Shown: positions 11,692-24,633 of the stretch, piece after piece
How the letters are laid out: every line of letters begins with the position of its first letter
How positions within the stretch are numbered: the first letter of the stretch is position 1
Assembly (NCBI GenBank): GCA_950295325.1
Contig: OX485807.1
Coordinates: forward strand, 11,809,001-11,869,000
Reading direction: 5' to 3'
DNA from: Polytrichum commune
Taxonomy: Eukaryota; Streptophyta; Polytrichopsida; Polytrichales; Polytrichaceae
DNA length: 60,000 nt
Program-made: the position numbers and the translations under genes
Notes under the pieces: generated by a model
Databases searched by the model: none
What the model saw: only the letters and a program-made list of their open reading frames with translations
What the model was told of the DNA's origin: nothing

Positions 11692-11938
11692 GTAAATACT
11701 GAAATTACCAATTTAAGTAAATACTGAAATTACCCTTTTGAGTAAATATTGAAATTACCAATTTAAGTAAATGGGGAAATTACCAATTTAACTAAATACT
11801 GAAATTTGTTAATTTAAGTAAATACTGAAATTTGCTAATTTAAGTAAATATTGAAATTTTCTAATTTAGGTAAATACTGAAATTTGCTAATTTAAGTAAA
11901 TACTGAAATTTGCTATTTTCAGTAAAATACTGAAATTA
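11692..11938. repeat. ~26-bp AT-rich tandem array
   Basis: About nine degenerate copies of a unit like AATTTAAGTAAATACTGAAA follow one another inside the non-autonomous CACTA element. Period is 25-28 bp with a few substitutions per copy. Confidence 0.85.
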
Positions 11939-12170
11939 TTGTAATTAATGTAGTTAAAATAATTACAATAATTACTGTAATAATGTTTAGGAGTATTTTT
12001 GTAAATTGTTTTTAATACAAATACAATACGTACTAATTAAAAACAGTAAATACATTAATTCTATGCTTGTTTTTACTTTCACTAATTAAAAAATATATAT
12101 ACATAAGTTTATAAGTCTTATGGCTTCTTCATACAAAACTCTTACATACTTGGCCTATATATCATGTAAT

Positions 12171-12366
12171 GAGCGGTGGCTTAGTGGCTAAGGCCTTCAC
12201 ACTATAGCCAAGAGGTTCAAGGTTCGATCCCCTTGACCCCTCACCCTTGGCTTCGCCTAGGGTAGGTAGGTGGCTTTGTCCATCAGTCTAGGTTAGGTGA
12301 GGTGGCCCTTCGCCCTTAGACCTATGTGAGTGGGCCCCGAATGCGAGGGTGGATTACTAATTTAGG
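12171..12366 (+). mobile_element. tRNA-derived SINE
   Basis: The head at 12171-12243 looks like a tRNA. An A-box TGGCTTAGTGG (12177-12187) and an exact B-box GGTTCGATCCC (12221-12231) are spaced as in RNA polymerase III internal promoters. A body of about 120 bp unrelated to tRNA follows and ends near GGATTTTTTT. Target duplications were not found. It lies inside the non-autonomous CACTA element and so entered later or was carried along. An intact tRNA gene is unlikely because the acceptor stem does not close. Confidence 0.75.
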
Positions 12367-12851
12367 ATTTTTTTACTAGTATAACTTGGACATTAAACCA
12401 CATTACCATGGGTAAATGACGAGGTAAAGAGAATCCAACATGGCAAGGGGGCCGGAGTAAATGGAATCCTACGTATATAATTGTCCCAGATGACAAAGAA
12501 ATTGACAGAACTCTGTTAATTGTATGACTGAATCAAGGTGCCCTATATGACACCCAAATTAACATAATTTCGTCACATTTTTGTCAAATAGGTCATATAA
12601 ACTCTTGTAGTGTGTACAAGAAGAGTGTGTGGCGGAGTCTTGTGGGTCTTGGAAGGCCAACTGCCAACCTGAAACTTCAAATGAGTTATGAAAGTACTCT
12701 AGATGATACTTCGAAAGGGGGGAGTGGAAATCCAAGTGATCGTGGCTCATCATCGCCCGGGAGCGGGATCAAATCCCGAGGCACGCACTCAAATCACATC
12801 AGCATGGCCATGGCAATGATGGAGTTAACTCCCGCCACCGCCGATGATGTG

Positions 12852-13128
12852 GCAGCCTACACGTCATTCCCAACACGTGTGGGATCTTTTTCGTGAAGAG
12901 GGACTACCCGCGATGGACGGCGAAGATTGCATCGGGCACCTCGCTATGAACGGTGGAGATGTTGCGGGCAGGGTGCAGCACTATTTTGGGCGGCGGGCAG
13001 CCTACACGTCATTCCCAGCACATGTGGGACCTTTTTCGTGAAGAAGGACTACCCGCGATGGACGGTGAAGATTGCCTTGGGCAGCTCGCTATGAACGGTG
13101 GAGATGCCCTATTTTAGGCGGCGAGCTC
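12852..13128. repeat. ~144-bp tandem duplication
   Basis: The segment beginning GCAGCCTACACGTCATTCCC at 12852 is repeated from 12996 with scattered substitutions, both copies running through CTATGAACGGTGGAGATG. Neither copy has a convincing reading frame. Confidence 0.8.
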
Positions 13129-13129
13129 C

Positions 13130-15090
13130 ACATGGGTAGGCAACGAGCTGCCTACAACTCCGCCATTTTTGTAATCCCCTTCCGTTTCCTCTGCATGCGC
13201 TTCACAGTGTACTCAGCCTTTCAGGGACACCTCCAGTGTTTTTGTCATGGTTTTATCGTCGATTGGATTGGATCGTCGCCGTGTTGCATAGGACGGGGTG
13301 CATCGGTGGTCGTGTTGCATCGGTCCCTTGTAGATCACCGTTGCATCGTCATGTTGCTTTGGTCATTTGTGGATCACCTTCTGTAATGTTCTCATGTATC
13401 ATGTACCTCCTGATCTTGCTTTAAAGAAGTTTGGAGAGTGATGCAAGGTTTCTATTCTCGGTGAGGAATGATTTGTGTGAGGTTGTCGACATTGCAGTAA
13501 GGGTGGTATTTGTTTGGTGTGTACCTTCACTTCTGTAATGAGAGTTGGGCGACTAGGACTGAACTTGTGGCTACCTGCATGTGGACGTCTCCATGTGGTG
13601 TCCGCCAATTGCTAATGCTATCAGATGCGGCGGGGAAATGCGTGGTTGTTGACCTCCCTTGTGACGGAATGGGAAGATCGCCCGGCGTTGGTGTACACCC
13701 CCTCGATCGAGACAGCAGGTGTGCTATTCATTGTGCCGCGCCAATCTCATCACCAATTTCAGCACTTGTATTTGGTGTTGTTACGTGTTTTGTGACATTT
13801 TGTTCACCTTTACAACTGGATCTCACTGGATTGTGTTCACATATTATGTCATTCTGCGATACTCCATGTCGTTCTCCAATGTACATCTTGCATCCTTGGC
13901 ATTCTTAACTATGCACATATTCTGAGGACTGACCCAGATCTGGGTGGAAATGCACTTGGTGTGCTACTCCTATGGGAGGAGTTCGCGTTTGCAGAGGTCT
14001 GTAATTACAAGGGCTACGTGCTGAGATGCGCCATTTGACGGCAGACTCTGCGAGCCACAAGGTAAGTTTCCTCGCTGTGCAGTTTTTTTCTTGTGCTTTG
14101 CAAGCTAAAGCTTTAATGTATTTCCTGACTGGAGGCAGAGTTTGATATCACTGCCCGAGAGTCGATACAAGACCCTCGACACATGCCTGCCATATCAATG
14201 ACTGATGTCATTGCTATATTTATTGGTGCTGAAATTGGTGTTAATTTGTCAACTTTCACGGAATTAGAACCTGTAAGCATTCCCCCCTCCACTCCACTAG
14301 TGCCTGAAATTGCAAAATAAGCTTGATCATCGATGTCCGGTACTGTTGGTAGAGCCTGCAAACCCATCGTTGCGTCCTCGACCAGGTTTGCTGCACTCTC
14401 GGACGATGTGGACGCTCGTGATGTTGTTTATGATGTTGGAGCTTATTCAATAGGTTCGAAATCCTCAACTTGCTGATTCCTAAGTAAGGCCAGGATGCCC
14501 TCCATCTCGTCGTCCATCTCCTCCGGATGTACCTCATTATGCTGCATGCTCGTTCAATAAATGTTGTATGGAAGAGTTTCATCGAGCAACATTGTATGGA
14601 TGCTTACATGAAACCCCTATTGCATGCAGAGATTGACAGCGTTGCTTGAGTTAATGAATCTCCAAAGTATAGCATGTTGTTTGAATATCCGAGGTCCATT
14701 GCCTTCGTAGTAAAGTTGTTGAGATGATTCAAGTCAATTAGTGAGTTGTGATGAGGTCATACTGACTCGAGCCACAGAAGCATTGAAGGTCATTACATCT
14801 ACATATTGGACGAGGTCTGTACGTATAGTTACAAGGTTGAAATCAAGTTAGAAAAAGAGCCAGGTGAGCTTCTTCACATTGTTCTCATGTTGTAATGCTG
14901 CAATAAGGCAATAAGACTTTGAATGCACAATGGTGAAAGCTATGTGTCCCCTGCCTTTGCGGGGACGTCATTCTCTTATGCAAGTGATGAATGCGCCGTG
15001 GACTTGATGCATACTATGCAATGCATCAAGCTATGTGAACCCCAAAGCTCCTCGTTTGAAGAATAACATTGTGGTATAACATGATGCAGA
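13130..15090. other. No recognisable gene; upstream region of the TNP2 gene
   Basis: Only short frames occur on both strands, without recognisable motifs. The stretch may include the 5' end and promoter of the CACTA element carrying TNP2, but no CACTA terminus matching the one at 24633 was found by eye. Confidence 0.4.
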
Positions 15091-15097
15091 TTGCGGC

Positions 15098-18000
15098 ATG
15101 AACATGGGGGACGAACCAATAGCTCGACTTCCACTAGATCATCCACACCGCATTAAGGCAAGGGATTTGAAGTTGCAGCAAAGAGATGAGGAACGCGCAA
15201 CCAGGAATGAATTGTCCAGGTACAGGTGCCCGTGCAATCTGTGCGGGGGCCGGAGACGGCCCTACAAGACCAGCACAGTTGCGCGGCACCTGAGGCATCA
15301 GGGAAGGCATGGTGCCTTGCGAGGTTGGACACAGGTCATATCGAACCTCCACCATAGTTGAGAGCTTGGTTTGAGGAAATGCTTATACATTATTATTGTC
15401 TTGTAAATATTATTGTCTATAAGCATTCTAATCTTTGTGTATCTTGGCATTTAGGGTGATGACTGCGACTCCTCGGACGAGGAGTGGGATCAACACATTG
15501 GGAGACACGCACGAGCATTTCTTGGCTTGAATGAGCCAATAGCTGAGATAGCACTGGACAACGGCGTTGGAATTGGCACGATGGTAAGGAATGTTTTTGC
15601 GCTTGCGGACAACATCCACATGCGTGCGGCTGTGGCCGCCTGCCCCTCACCAGCCATTGCAGAGGGCTCACCAATGCACCATCACCTGGATGGAGTCAGA
15701 GTTCCGGATAATGCGAACAACATGAATGTGCGTGAAGAGGGTGAAGACATTGCTGATTCTCAAAGAAGGCCCCTGCATTCCAATTGCAGTAACGATGACA
15801 GCCATGAAACATGTCAGCATGGAGGAAACAATGTGGATGGAGGCACCAGCGCAGAGGAAGGCTCGGCTAGCAGGTGTGAGAACGGGGACCCGGCGGACAA
15901 CTCTGGTGACTCCTCTAGGGGGGAGCCCTGGGATTCATCTGATGACGAGGAGGACCTGAAAGAGTTGTTGGGCCAAATTCCCAACGAGCGTATGGGTTCA
16001 AATCCTGAGTTTGATATTGCTGCCACACTGCCCTTGTATGAGGGCAGCACGTTGTCCATGCTATGCGCGACCTTACTCATAGTGAACTGTTGCAAGACAC
16101 ACAGGGTGTCCAACACGTTCATGAACGAGCTTCTTATGCTCTTGAGCATGAGCATTCTGCCGTTGGGAAATTGCCTCCCCAAAACAGAGTATGAGGCGAG
16201 CAAAATTTTGCGACGACTTGGTTTGGCATATAACATGATACATGCATGCTCAAATGGTTGTTGTTTATTTAAGGGTGATTTAGAGGATGCTGAAAAATGT
16301 CCAGTGTGTGAGCACGATAGGTATAGAATGTGCGGGAGGTCAAGGGTACCGGTATTGATATTGCGTCATTTTCCACTAATTCCTCAGTTGCAAAGAATGT
16401 TTAGTTCAAAAAAGTTGTCAAAGTTAAATGTTTGGCACTATTTTAACAAGTCAGTTGATGGAAAGATGAGACACACAGCTGATTCTCCACAGTGGAATTT
16501 TGTGAACACAGAACTTGAACCTGAAGCGGGGAATGATATGTTCGGTCGAGATCCACGGGATATCCATTTAGGACTTGCCCTGGACGGCATGAACCCGTAT
16601 TCTGAGAAACGCAGTACCCAAAGCTTAACTCCTGTCATTGTGTTCAACTACAACTTACCTCCATGGATGGTAACCAAAAAATACTTTGTAATGCTATGTC
16701 TTCTGATTCCAACAAAATTAAGCCTAACGGGTTCGAATTTCGATGTGTTCATACAACCTCTGGTAGATGAGCTGCAACAACTCTGGAGTCGTGGAGGGGT
16801 TCTTACACGGGATGCTAGAGCATACATGGGCATGTCCCACTTCAACTTGAGGGCTGTATTGATGTGGACGTTGCACGATTTTCCGGCCTATGAGCTAATT
16901 TCTGGACTAACTACAAAAGGGTTCAAAGGTTGTCCTGTATGCGGACCACACACCATATCTCGCAGGTCAAAAATACTGAGAAAGAATGTGTACTGCAACT
17001 GCCATAGAAGATTTTTGCAAGAAAACCATTATTTTCGTGGCGCTGCCACAACATTTGATGGTGAAGCAAGTCATGAAACGGTGGCAGAACCACTAACAGG
17101 AAACCAGACAATTCGGTGTGGCTATCAATCAGAGGCATACATTGACGGAGGCGACACGGAGAAGGACGACGAATTTCCAGCCAAGGAGCACGGTGTGAAG
17201 AGAGTATCGGCACTATACCAGTTACCACACTGGAGGGTTAGTTACCATACTGGAGTATTCACACATTTCTCGTGTTTTTATTTTGCTAGTATTCATTGAA
17301 AGGAATAGCTTCCAGCAAAATGTTCTTTTTGTTCTTCGAATTATGCTTCTTCATGTACAGCTGGAAATGAAGTGCATGCATATTGATATATATCAGGCAA
17401 TGACGTATAGCTTAGAAGCATGCAAGATGTTGTGCTCCCAAATATGCATATATGATAACCTTACACCTGTTGTGGCTTGTTGTTGAAAGCACATAGTGTT
17501 TTATGAAACCATTACCCATGCTGGAACATGCTTACTGTGGCTGAAGTTTTAGCCGCAGAAGCTTCCAATGCGGCACCTACTGGATGTAATGCACATTGAG
17601 CGCAACATATGCGACAGCTTACTGAAGCTACTACCGTAGTTTAATAGCTGATTCGGCACAAAATAATTCTAAAAATAGATGCCTAAAATTTTGTAATATT
17701 ATTGGCATTTTTTGCCGAATATAAAATTAATTATTTTTCAAAATTGCCTAAAAGTAAGAAATTTTTACTTCTCACTAGAGTTTTACTTACAGTGGAAGCA
17801 TATGTGAATTTTGAAGGAGAGAAGGTGCTCCTTTTGTAATCAAGCTCACGTACATTAGTCCACAAAGAATATGGGTTAAGAAGTAGCAAGACTCTAGGCG
17901 AGGCTTTTCAAATGTGTTGTACACAAATTTTTGGAGTCCAATTGAGCATAGAAGATGAAGTTTTATAGAATTTTGTCCAACTAACAAAAGTTGAGAAATC

Positions 18001-20590
18001 AATCCTTCTTCCACCTCCAACAAGTTTTGTGTCAAAATAAATCTTTATGCAAAAGATATGGACAAAACATTGCAGCCGTGTAAAGATCAAAAAATTAAAA
18101 TGCGTTCATAACAGTTTTTTGGAGCTCATTTGTGCATAGAAGATCAACTTTTTTGGAATTTTGTTGGTCTAAGAAAAGTTTAGAAATCAAGTAATATTTC
18201 ACCTCCAACAAATTTTATGTCATTTGAAGACTCTATGCAAAAGTTATGCGTGTTATAAAAATGACGTCTAACTAGGTGCTTCACCTCAAAGTTTACATAT
18301 CCCATATGCATTGTTGAACACAACTCCACTCTACTTGCATAAAGCATAGGGCATTCTCAACTCTTCACTCACATCTTACTTGTCATTCAATGCAAGAGAG
18401 ATGTACAAGATATAAGTTGAAATAGAAAATTAAAAATGAATGTAAGCCGAATTTTAAAAAATTAAAAGAGAAAATTGCCGAAAATATGAATATACTATTT
18501 TAAGGTGCCGAACCTACTTTTTGAACTTTAATTAAATATTAGGTAGCAAGTTGCCTAACCTGCTAGTAAACTACGGTATTTGGAGTGAAAGACACCGCAG
18601 CATCACGTCGAGACATGGAGGAGGAGAGGATACGGGAACATCTGTGGGTTCGTCGTGGGCCGGTACCACGTGGGAATTACTTCAAGCCTCCTGCGCCATA
18701 TGTCCTCACCAAAAAGGAACAGAAAATTTTCTTGGAGCAATTGGCAGGAATATCACTACCCACGGGTTATTGCGGGCCAATGCAGAAGCACATACTGCAT
18801 AATAGTATCGGTAACATGAAGTCACATGACTTCCACATCTTTTTCCAATTTATCCTCCCTGTTTGTTTGAGACATCTTATGGGTTGTGGGCCCCGAGCGG
18901 CCATAATTCGGCTAGCAAGGTTGTTCACTATGATCTGCAAAAAAGTCATAAATGTAGCAGAGTTAGAGCGTTTACAACATTATGCAGCGGAAACCATGTG
19001 CTTAATGGAGATATGGTTTCCTCCTTCGTTTTTTGACATTATGGTCCATTTGCCAATCCATCTTGTTAGACAAGTGAAGCTGTGTGGCCCAATTGCTAAT
19101 GTTTGGTGCTATCCTGTAGAGAGACACTTGAATGTATTGAAAAAATATATCCGAAACCGGGCACACCCCGAAGGTGCCATTGCGAATGCTTACGTGTATG
19201 ATGAGGCTTTAGGATTCTGCACCGAGTACTTGAAGTTGTATCCCTTCACACGACGAAGGATTTGGGATGACGAGGAGGAGTTGGGCGATTGTGGAGAATT
19301 GCTAGAAGGAAAAGCCTTAAACCGGGAACTAACCAATGAGGAGCGGCGAGCAATCCATTCTTGGATTATCAGGTTCTCAGAAGCAACCAGGGAGCCTTGG
19401 AGGTAAACCAAATGCACATATTCTAGTCGGTTAATATCTTTCACGCAAAGCTTGTATGTAGCAAATGTTGATGTGTTCTTGTTTCTCCCACCCACTAATG
19501 TAGCTTTAATTTGTATGTTCTAGACAATACCAGGCCCTTGGCGAGCAACTGGAGGTAGACAGGGAAGCATTCAGAAGGGAGGCTGCATCAAGAGGGCTTA
19601 CACGAAGACAACAATGCCAATATCCTCATGACCTCTTGCATCAATTGCCGGACTTTGTGGAGTGGTTGCCCCAGTACACAAACCAAGTGGTCGAGGCTCA
19701 TGGTTCGCGCAATGTGGACATCGAATTACTCCGCCTATCAACTCTCCCATCAAGGGAAGCCGAGGTTTACCAACAAATGTGGGCCTATGGGAATCATTAC
19801 AGGGTGTACCATGAGGGAGATGAACATGGTGGATTCGTGACACAAGATTATGGCATCGCCAGCATATTTGGAGGAGAGGAGGGGCAAAGTGCAGGCGTGA
19901 GCATGGTAGGAGTCTTGGAAGAGATTATTGTTGTTCGGTATTCGGCGCAAATACGAGTTGTATTTCGTGGTTCATGGATTCGCAATGATCCTGGGCCACA
20001 CTCATCCACGAAGGTAGACCAATATGGCTTCACCATTGTGCGTTTCAATGATCGTATTGCAAGGGACGTGGAACCGTATGTGTTACCCGCCACAATCCGC
20101 CAAGTACACCATTTACTGAACTTCAGTGGCCCTCATGTGGGAATGTGGCTTTGCCTTGCTGAATTGTGTACCAATGTATGGTGCATCAAAGGATATGCTT
20201 ATATTTTGTGAAGTAATACAATGATGTTATTGACATGTGTGCACATGGAGTAAGGTGTTCTTCATCGAAGATTGGAGGCATCCTGGGTGGCGCGTGGTGC
20301 TCCAGAAGGAGCCGCGATCAAGAAGAGTGGTGGACAACGACGACGAACAAACATTGGGGATATCGGGGGATTTGATTGGTCTCCAATTGCCGGTGGACAT
20401 GAATGCAGCACAATTCCGGCCAGATCCGACGAATGCAAGGGAGGCAGTCCCAGCCGCGGAGATTGCCAGGTTGAATGCACTAGTGGGGGGTGATGGACAT
20501 CAGATTGGCCAACATGCGAGAGCCACTGGACGAAGGGGAAGGGGAAGGGGAAGGGGAAGACTGTATCGAAGGATGCCGCGAAGGAATTAG
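15098..20590 (+). pseudogene. TNP2-type CACTA transposase, interrupted by a 943-bp insertion
   Basis: Exons are 15098-15334, 15455-17236, 17559-17633 joined to 18579-19402, 19524-20103 and 20255-20590. Introns have GT-AG borders and compatible phases, and the spliced frame is 1277 residues without the insert. Order of regions: an N-terminal Cys-rich segment like the transposase-associated domain (CPCNLCGG then HLRHQG, residues about 45-75); an acidic linker; the TNP2 transposase domain (MSHFNLRAVLMWTLHDFPAY and, across the third junction, DVMHIERNICD); a DUF4218-like region (WCYPVERHLNVLKKYIRNRA); a DUF4216-like region (DQYGFTIVRF then VFFIEDWRHPGWRVV); and an Arg/Gly-rich tail. This is the expected architecture of a plant CACTA transposase, which binds element ends and catalyses excision. 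The only obvious lesion is the TA-flanked insertion within exon 3, which follows ICDSLLKL. Confidence 0.85.
17634..18576. mobile_element. 943-bp TA-target DNA element inserted in TNP2
   Basis: The ends are inverted repeats: CCGTAGTTTAATAGC on the left and, on the minus strand, CCGTAGTTTACTAGC on the right, with weaker similarity for about ten more bases. TA flanks both sides (17632-17633 and 18577-18578). Removing the element and one TA restores the TNP2 frame exactly (...SLLKLLFGVKD...). The interior has two diverged direct copies of about 145 bp (near 17927-18070 and 18115-18260). No transposase is recognisable. TA duplication suggests the Tc1/mariner group, but the terminus is not a typical Stowaway end. 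Confidence 0.8.
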
Positions 20591-22070
20591 AAATAACACC
20601 CTAAATCAGACATGGCAGAATTGGTTGTGCAACAGCCCTTATAGGAATGCCGTCATTTTTGTGATAGAGCCCAGTATTAATGAGCTCAACACTTCAAGTT
20701 GTCCTCAATCTCCAAATATTTATGATCCATGTGGTTCATTGCACTTCGCACTCTCGCGGTTCTTCGAAGGAGACGAACCAATTGTTTGGCCACGTTGAAG
20801 TTTCTTTTGTGCAAATAGTGGGGGTTACTGTTGGGAGTATTGTGGCACTGTAAGAGTTGATTGCACAATTCCAATCATAACATAATTAGGAAGCCTGCAT
20901 ATCATAGTGACTTGTGTACTTGTTAAAGAATGTATTTTCATTGGCATGTATGAGTTATGAGTTTCATACTAAGTGGTGTATATTGTGACAGTGCTTTCCA
21001 CTTGATCTACAATATGCTGCTAAAATAGAAGCAGAGCGTGGAGAGCAACACTGATGAGCTTCTTCGCGAGTTTTTTGATCAGTTGCATTCCGAAAGAGTT
21101 CTCCCATAGCTTCAGGTGATGTCATGTGTGCACTGATACAATTTTTCAATCAATGGTGGAGGATTTAGATGAATGCCATTCCTAGCGAAATTTTTTTGAG
21201 GTCAGGAGATCATTAGATGCAAAGAGCCCAAGTATTTCTTGCAAAAGGTTGAGTGAGGATTGCAGAAGTGTATGTTATCTATTGTAGGGTCCCATGCGGA
21301 GATTGATAACCTTATCCCTTGGTGGCCAGCTGCATTCATTTGTATAATCTATTTGTCTCTTGTGACAGGAATGTAAAGCTTCATGGAAGACTTCTTAAGG
21401 AACAATCCACAATCCACAATCCATATGATGCTGAGGAAGATAGAGCTTCGAACTGACTTGGCATTGAAGTCAGTGTCTCGATAACCTTGCTGAGACCCAC
21501 GATATTGTATTATACAATCTTTTCTCGTGCAATATGTCAAACAGGTTGCTTTGCTATCTGGTTGGCTGGAACCTTGGTTAGGTATGGACCTTCACATTTC
21601 ACAAGACCATTGGTATTGGAAGGTCGTGGAATATAACACTATCAGGTGTATAATGTGTAGAGCAGAAAAGGGTGAAAGTGCTAGAAGAAGAACAAGAGAG
21701 TATAGTATAGATGAAGGATGTGAAGTTAAAGAGTGCCGTACCTCTCCTCCATTTTTGCTCAACTTGAGAGCGAACATCAGGAGCACTGATTTTGCTCCCA
21801 GTTACAGCCTACCATGTGTTGAAGCAGGTCTGCTGTCATCCCTCCTTCACACTTTGTCTTTAATGAATCCCTCAACTACACCGATTATAGTGTTGGCAAA
21901 TCTAAAGTGAAACTTACCCTGGGCATTCTTATAGTTTGGCCAAACAACAGGAAGGTGATACTTTGTTCAAGCGGCACAAAGGTTGTACCAATGAGCTTGT
22001 CACTAGCAATGTATTTGCAAGCATAAGAAGATATCAAGTATGAGGACTCTCTTCTTTGTGGGGGAGAAGG
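20591..22070. other. No recognisable gene downstream of TNP2
   Basis: Short ORFs without motifs. The G+A-rich stretch near 20520-20560 is the coding sequence of the TNP2 Arg/Gly tail. Confidence 0.4.
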
Positions 22071-22077
22071 TGTCTTG

Positions 22078-22262
22078 ATGGCACGAGTTCGCCATAAGTC
22101 CTTAGGTGTTCACTATCATGTCCTCTTGTTAGCATTCTTGCTCATGTTTTTGTGTAATTGTCCAGGTGTCGTGCAAGGAGCAAGTGGCACTAAATCCATT
22201 GTGGACATTTTGCCGAATTGTGTAACGGAGAACCTGCAGTGGTGGGCATCCCTATCAGCCAT
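22078..22262 (+). CDS. Hypothetical first exon encoding a signal-peptide-like leader
   Basis: From the ATG at 22078 the frame encodes a basic start, a hydrophobic core (VLLLAFLLMFLCNCPG) and a small-residue stretch typical of a secretory signal peptide. It ends at a good donor (AT/GTATGT, 22263). A possible next exon starts at 22677 after TTTTGTGCAG, but the phases do not give a long frame, so the gene is doubtful. I do not recognise the product. It lies between the TNP2 gene and the CACTA end at 24633, where En/Spm elements can carry accessory exons. Confidence 0.22.
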
Positions 22263-23719
22263 GTATGTGATACTCTCTTTTGTGTAATGTATAATGAAGG
22301 TGTGGTTTCTTTGAAATCCGGTTTATACACAAAGATGTAGATCTGCACTATATTCTTGTAGGACTTGAAACATGCATCCAATTTGAGATGAGTAGCAAAC
22401 CCATAGTGTGCCCATAGCCGAAATGAATATATATCACCAAGGGAGGATGCTTTTTCTCATTACTATTGAGCCAATAATGGCTGACAAATTATGAGCATGT
22501 AGCCTACGCATGCTCTATTGCGTAGGTGTTCGCATAAAGTAAGTAATTCAACCATGCCCACATGCCCACATGCCCACATGCCTTGAGTGTATTGATGTTA
22601 TTATGATGTTTTCTGTATGTATGTTGTCTATGAGTTCTTGATAAACAAAACTGCTATGTATGGAGCTTTTGTGCAGGTGGAGCACGCCAGTACCTTCACA
22701 TGGTTTGAGACTAAGAGGCTAAAACCTCGTATTGCTCACGTAAAATTTTGTAACTCTTCACATTCCAATTGTTTTTAAATCTCATGAGCTTGCATTGTGC
22801 GCTATTTGTGTTTGTTAAATAGGTCTTCCAGTAGATATTAATGGTGTAATCTCACAAATACTCTTTCGGAGATTAATTGTTGATCATACTCTTCAAGCAA
22901 TCTGGGCATCAGTTTCTGGCCTTTGTATTGTTAGTTTCCCTTCTCTCACTAATATTCAGGGTTGCATAGAAAGTAGAGAAAATAACAAGCTCACCCAACT
23001 CCTGGTTGGTCTGTACTTTATTTTTTTGCTTCAACTACATGTGGATTTGTTTAATGAACAAAGTTGAAATGCTCAAAGTGTACTTATCTGTGCATGATGG
23101 GAAGTCGAGGAATCTATGGACTATGGCGGTGGTTCTGGAGCGCCACAGTCTGGACATGGAACGACAACCTTGTTTCATTATGAATACACGAGATGTGGCC
23201 ACGGATTCAATTGCCAAGTGATAGATCATTACATCTACAACGCTTCCCTTTTTAGAGAAGAAAGATTCAACCATATGGGGTTTGCATTTAGTGGTCTTGA
23301 CACAACGAGGCCAGTTTAGAAGCAGTATTGAGCATGCCTGACAGTGTTCGTGACATTGAATGCGTGGTCTACTGTAGCCAATGTTTGCAAGTTTGGACAT
23401 AATGAAACTCTAGTGCGATGCTCAGAATTCCTATATTGCTGAAATGTACGATGTCACATTCATCGACAACATTTGACGTGTGGTGATTATCTATGCATGG
23501 AACATTGTGTATGTGCCACCATATAGGAATGTAGTTCCTATTGCAACCCGTGTATACTCTGTTCTAGAATTTGAATGGCCTGTGCATTTTCCCACTTAAT
23601 GATTTGTTCATTTATACTATGTGAATTGAATGTGCTTGTCTGTAGCTTTTGGGTGCCAGTTGAATGTGAGCCACAAACATGTTTGGGTGTCGGTCGACTA
23701 GAGTCACAGTCCATGTCGC

Positions 23720-23880
23720 GTGTCATAGTGAATCATGTGGCACTCGATTTCCAGTGACAGTGGAATTTGAGTGACACTCGATTCCGAGTGACATTGGAAT
23801 TTGGCTGCCAATGGTTTTCGAGTCGCAATTGCTCCAAATTGGCACTCGTTTCCAATAGCCAGTGGAACTCCATGGCCATT
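23720..23880. repeat. Short degenerate repeats of GAGTGACACTCGATTCC type
   Basis: Several near-copies of a roughly 30-bp unit occur in a row (CACTCGATTTCCAGTGACAG, then GAGTGACACTCGATTCCGAG, then GAGTGACATTGGAATTTGG). The half-sites GAGTGACA and CACTCGA face each other, so small hairpins can form. A nine-base G run follows at about 23889. Confidence 0.6.
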
Positions 23881-24633
23881 GTCCCGGGTGGGGGGGGGCA
23901 CCGCATGCAAAGTGGGGCGTTGAACTCATTTGCAGGCCCTTTGTGTGTGTACCACTCAATCTAGGGAACTTAGTGCTAAACAGTGGAGCAAATCAATATT
24001 TGGCAGATCACAAGCCACTATCACAACCATGACATATGAGGTATGAAGTGCATTTTGTTCTCCTGAGTCCTTATTTGATTGGATGAATGGGTTTTCATTT
24101 TGAATATCAAGTCTTTGTCTGCTTTATATTGGTATGTTTTAAATAATGTGAGGCGAGAATTTGAACCGCTTAGTCTGAGTATGAAGATGGCATTGGTTGC
24201 AGAATATAGTGCAGCAGCCGGATGTGCGTTGTGGTGCTTCTACTGCAATTGAGTCCGCCCTGCCTGTTTGCACTGTGAAGGAACATGCACCATTTTCCAA
24301 CCAGCTGACACCACAGCGAGTTATGACCATCTGTTATTGTGTATGGGGATATGTCACCTAGTTCTGATAGACTCAATTGACCAATTGACCAATTTGAAGC
24401 TGCTTTAATCCCAATTCCGAAATGTGAGGACATAAAGTTCCAAAAAATGAACTGCATGCACATGCATATAGAATGAGGAAATTGTTCGATGAATGCGTAA
24501 ACAGTCAAAACCTCGAATGACTGTGACTCAAAATCGGTAATTATCGGCCCCCTCAAAAAACCAGGAAAATTGCGGTCAAAAGAACCGCAATAGAAAAACG
24601 ATTACGGTTTTTTTACCATGTTTTCTACTAGTG

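Larger units (their letters stand above)
11374..12612. mobile_element. Non-autonomous CACTA element (1239 bp) with TGT target duplication
   Basis: The left end is CACTACAAGGAAATGGG. The right end, read on the minus strand, begins CACTACAAGAG. Both ends carry TTGACAAAAATGTGAC about 25 bases in. TGT flanks the element on both sides (11371-11373 and 12613-12615), the 3-bp duplication expected for CACTA transposition. There is no transposase ORF. The interior holds an AT-rich tandem array and a tRNA-derived SINE. Confidence 0.85.
15098..24633 (+). mobile_element. CACTA (En/Spm) transposon body with TNP2 gene; 5' terminus not located
   Basis: The TNP2 gene occupies the left half. At 24633 the sequence ends TTTTCTACTAGTG, that is CACTAGTAGAAAA on the minus strand, a typical CACTA terminus. 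Just inside is a hairpin of ATTGCGGT and ACCGCAAT (about 24570-24590). No second copy of this terminus is visible upstream of 15098, so pairing of this end with the TNP2 gene is inferred. The 4 kb between the gene and the end holds only weak ORFs. Confidence 0.55.

Noticed and set aside
12171-12243. Intact tRNA gene
   Set aside because: The Pol III boxes are good but the acceptor stem does not close and a SINE body follows.
14290-14300. CACTAGTGCC as the 5' terminus matching the CACTA end at 24633
   Set aside because: Only the first seven bases agree; the next bases (TAGAAAA at 24633) do not match.
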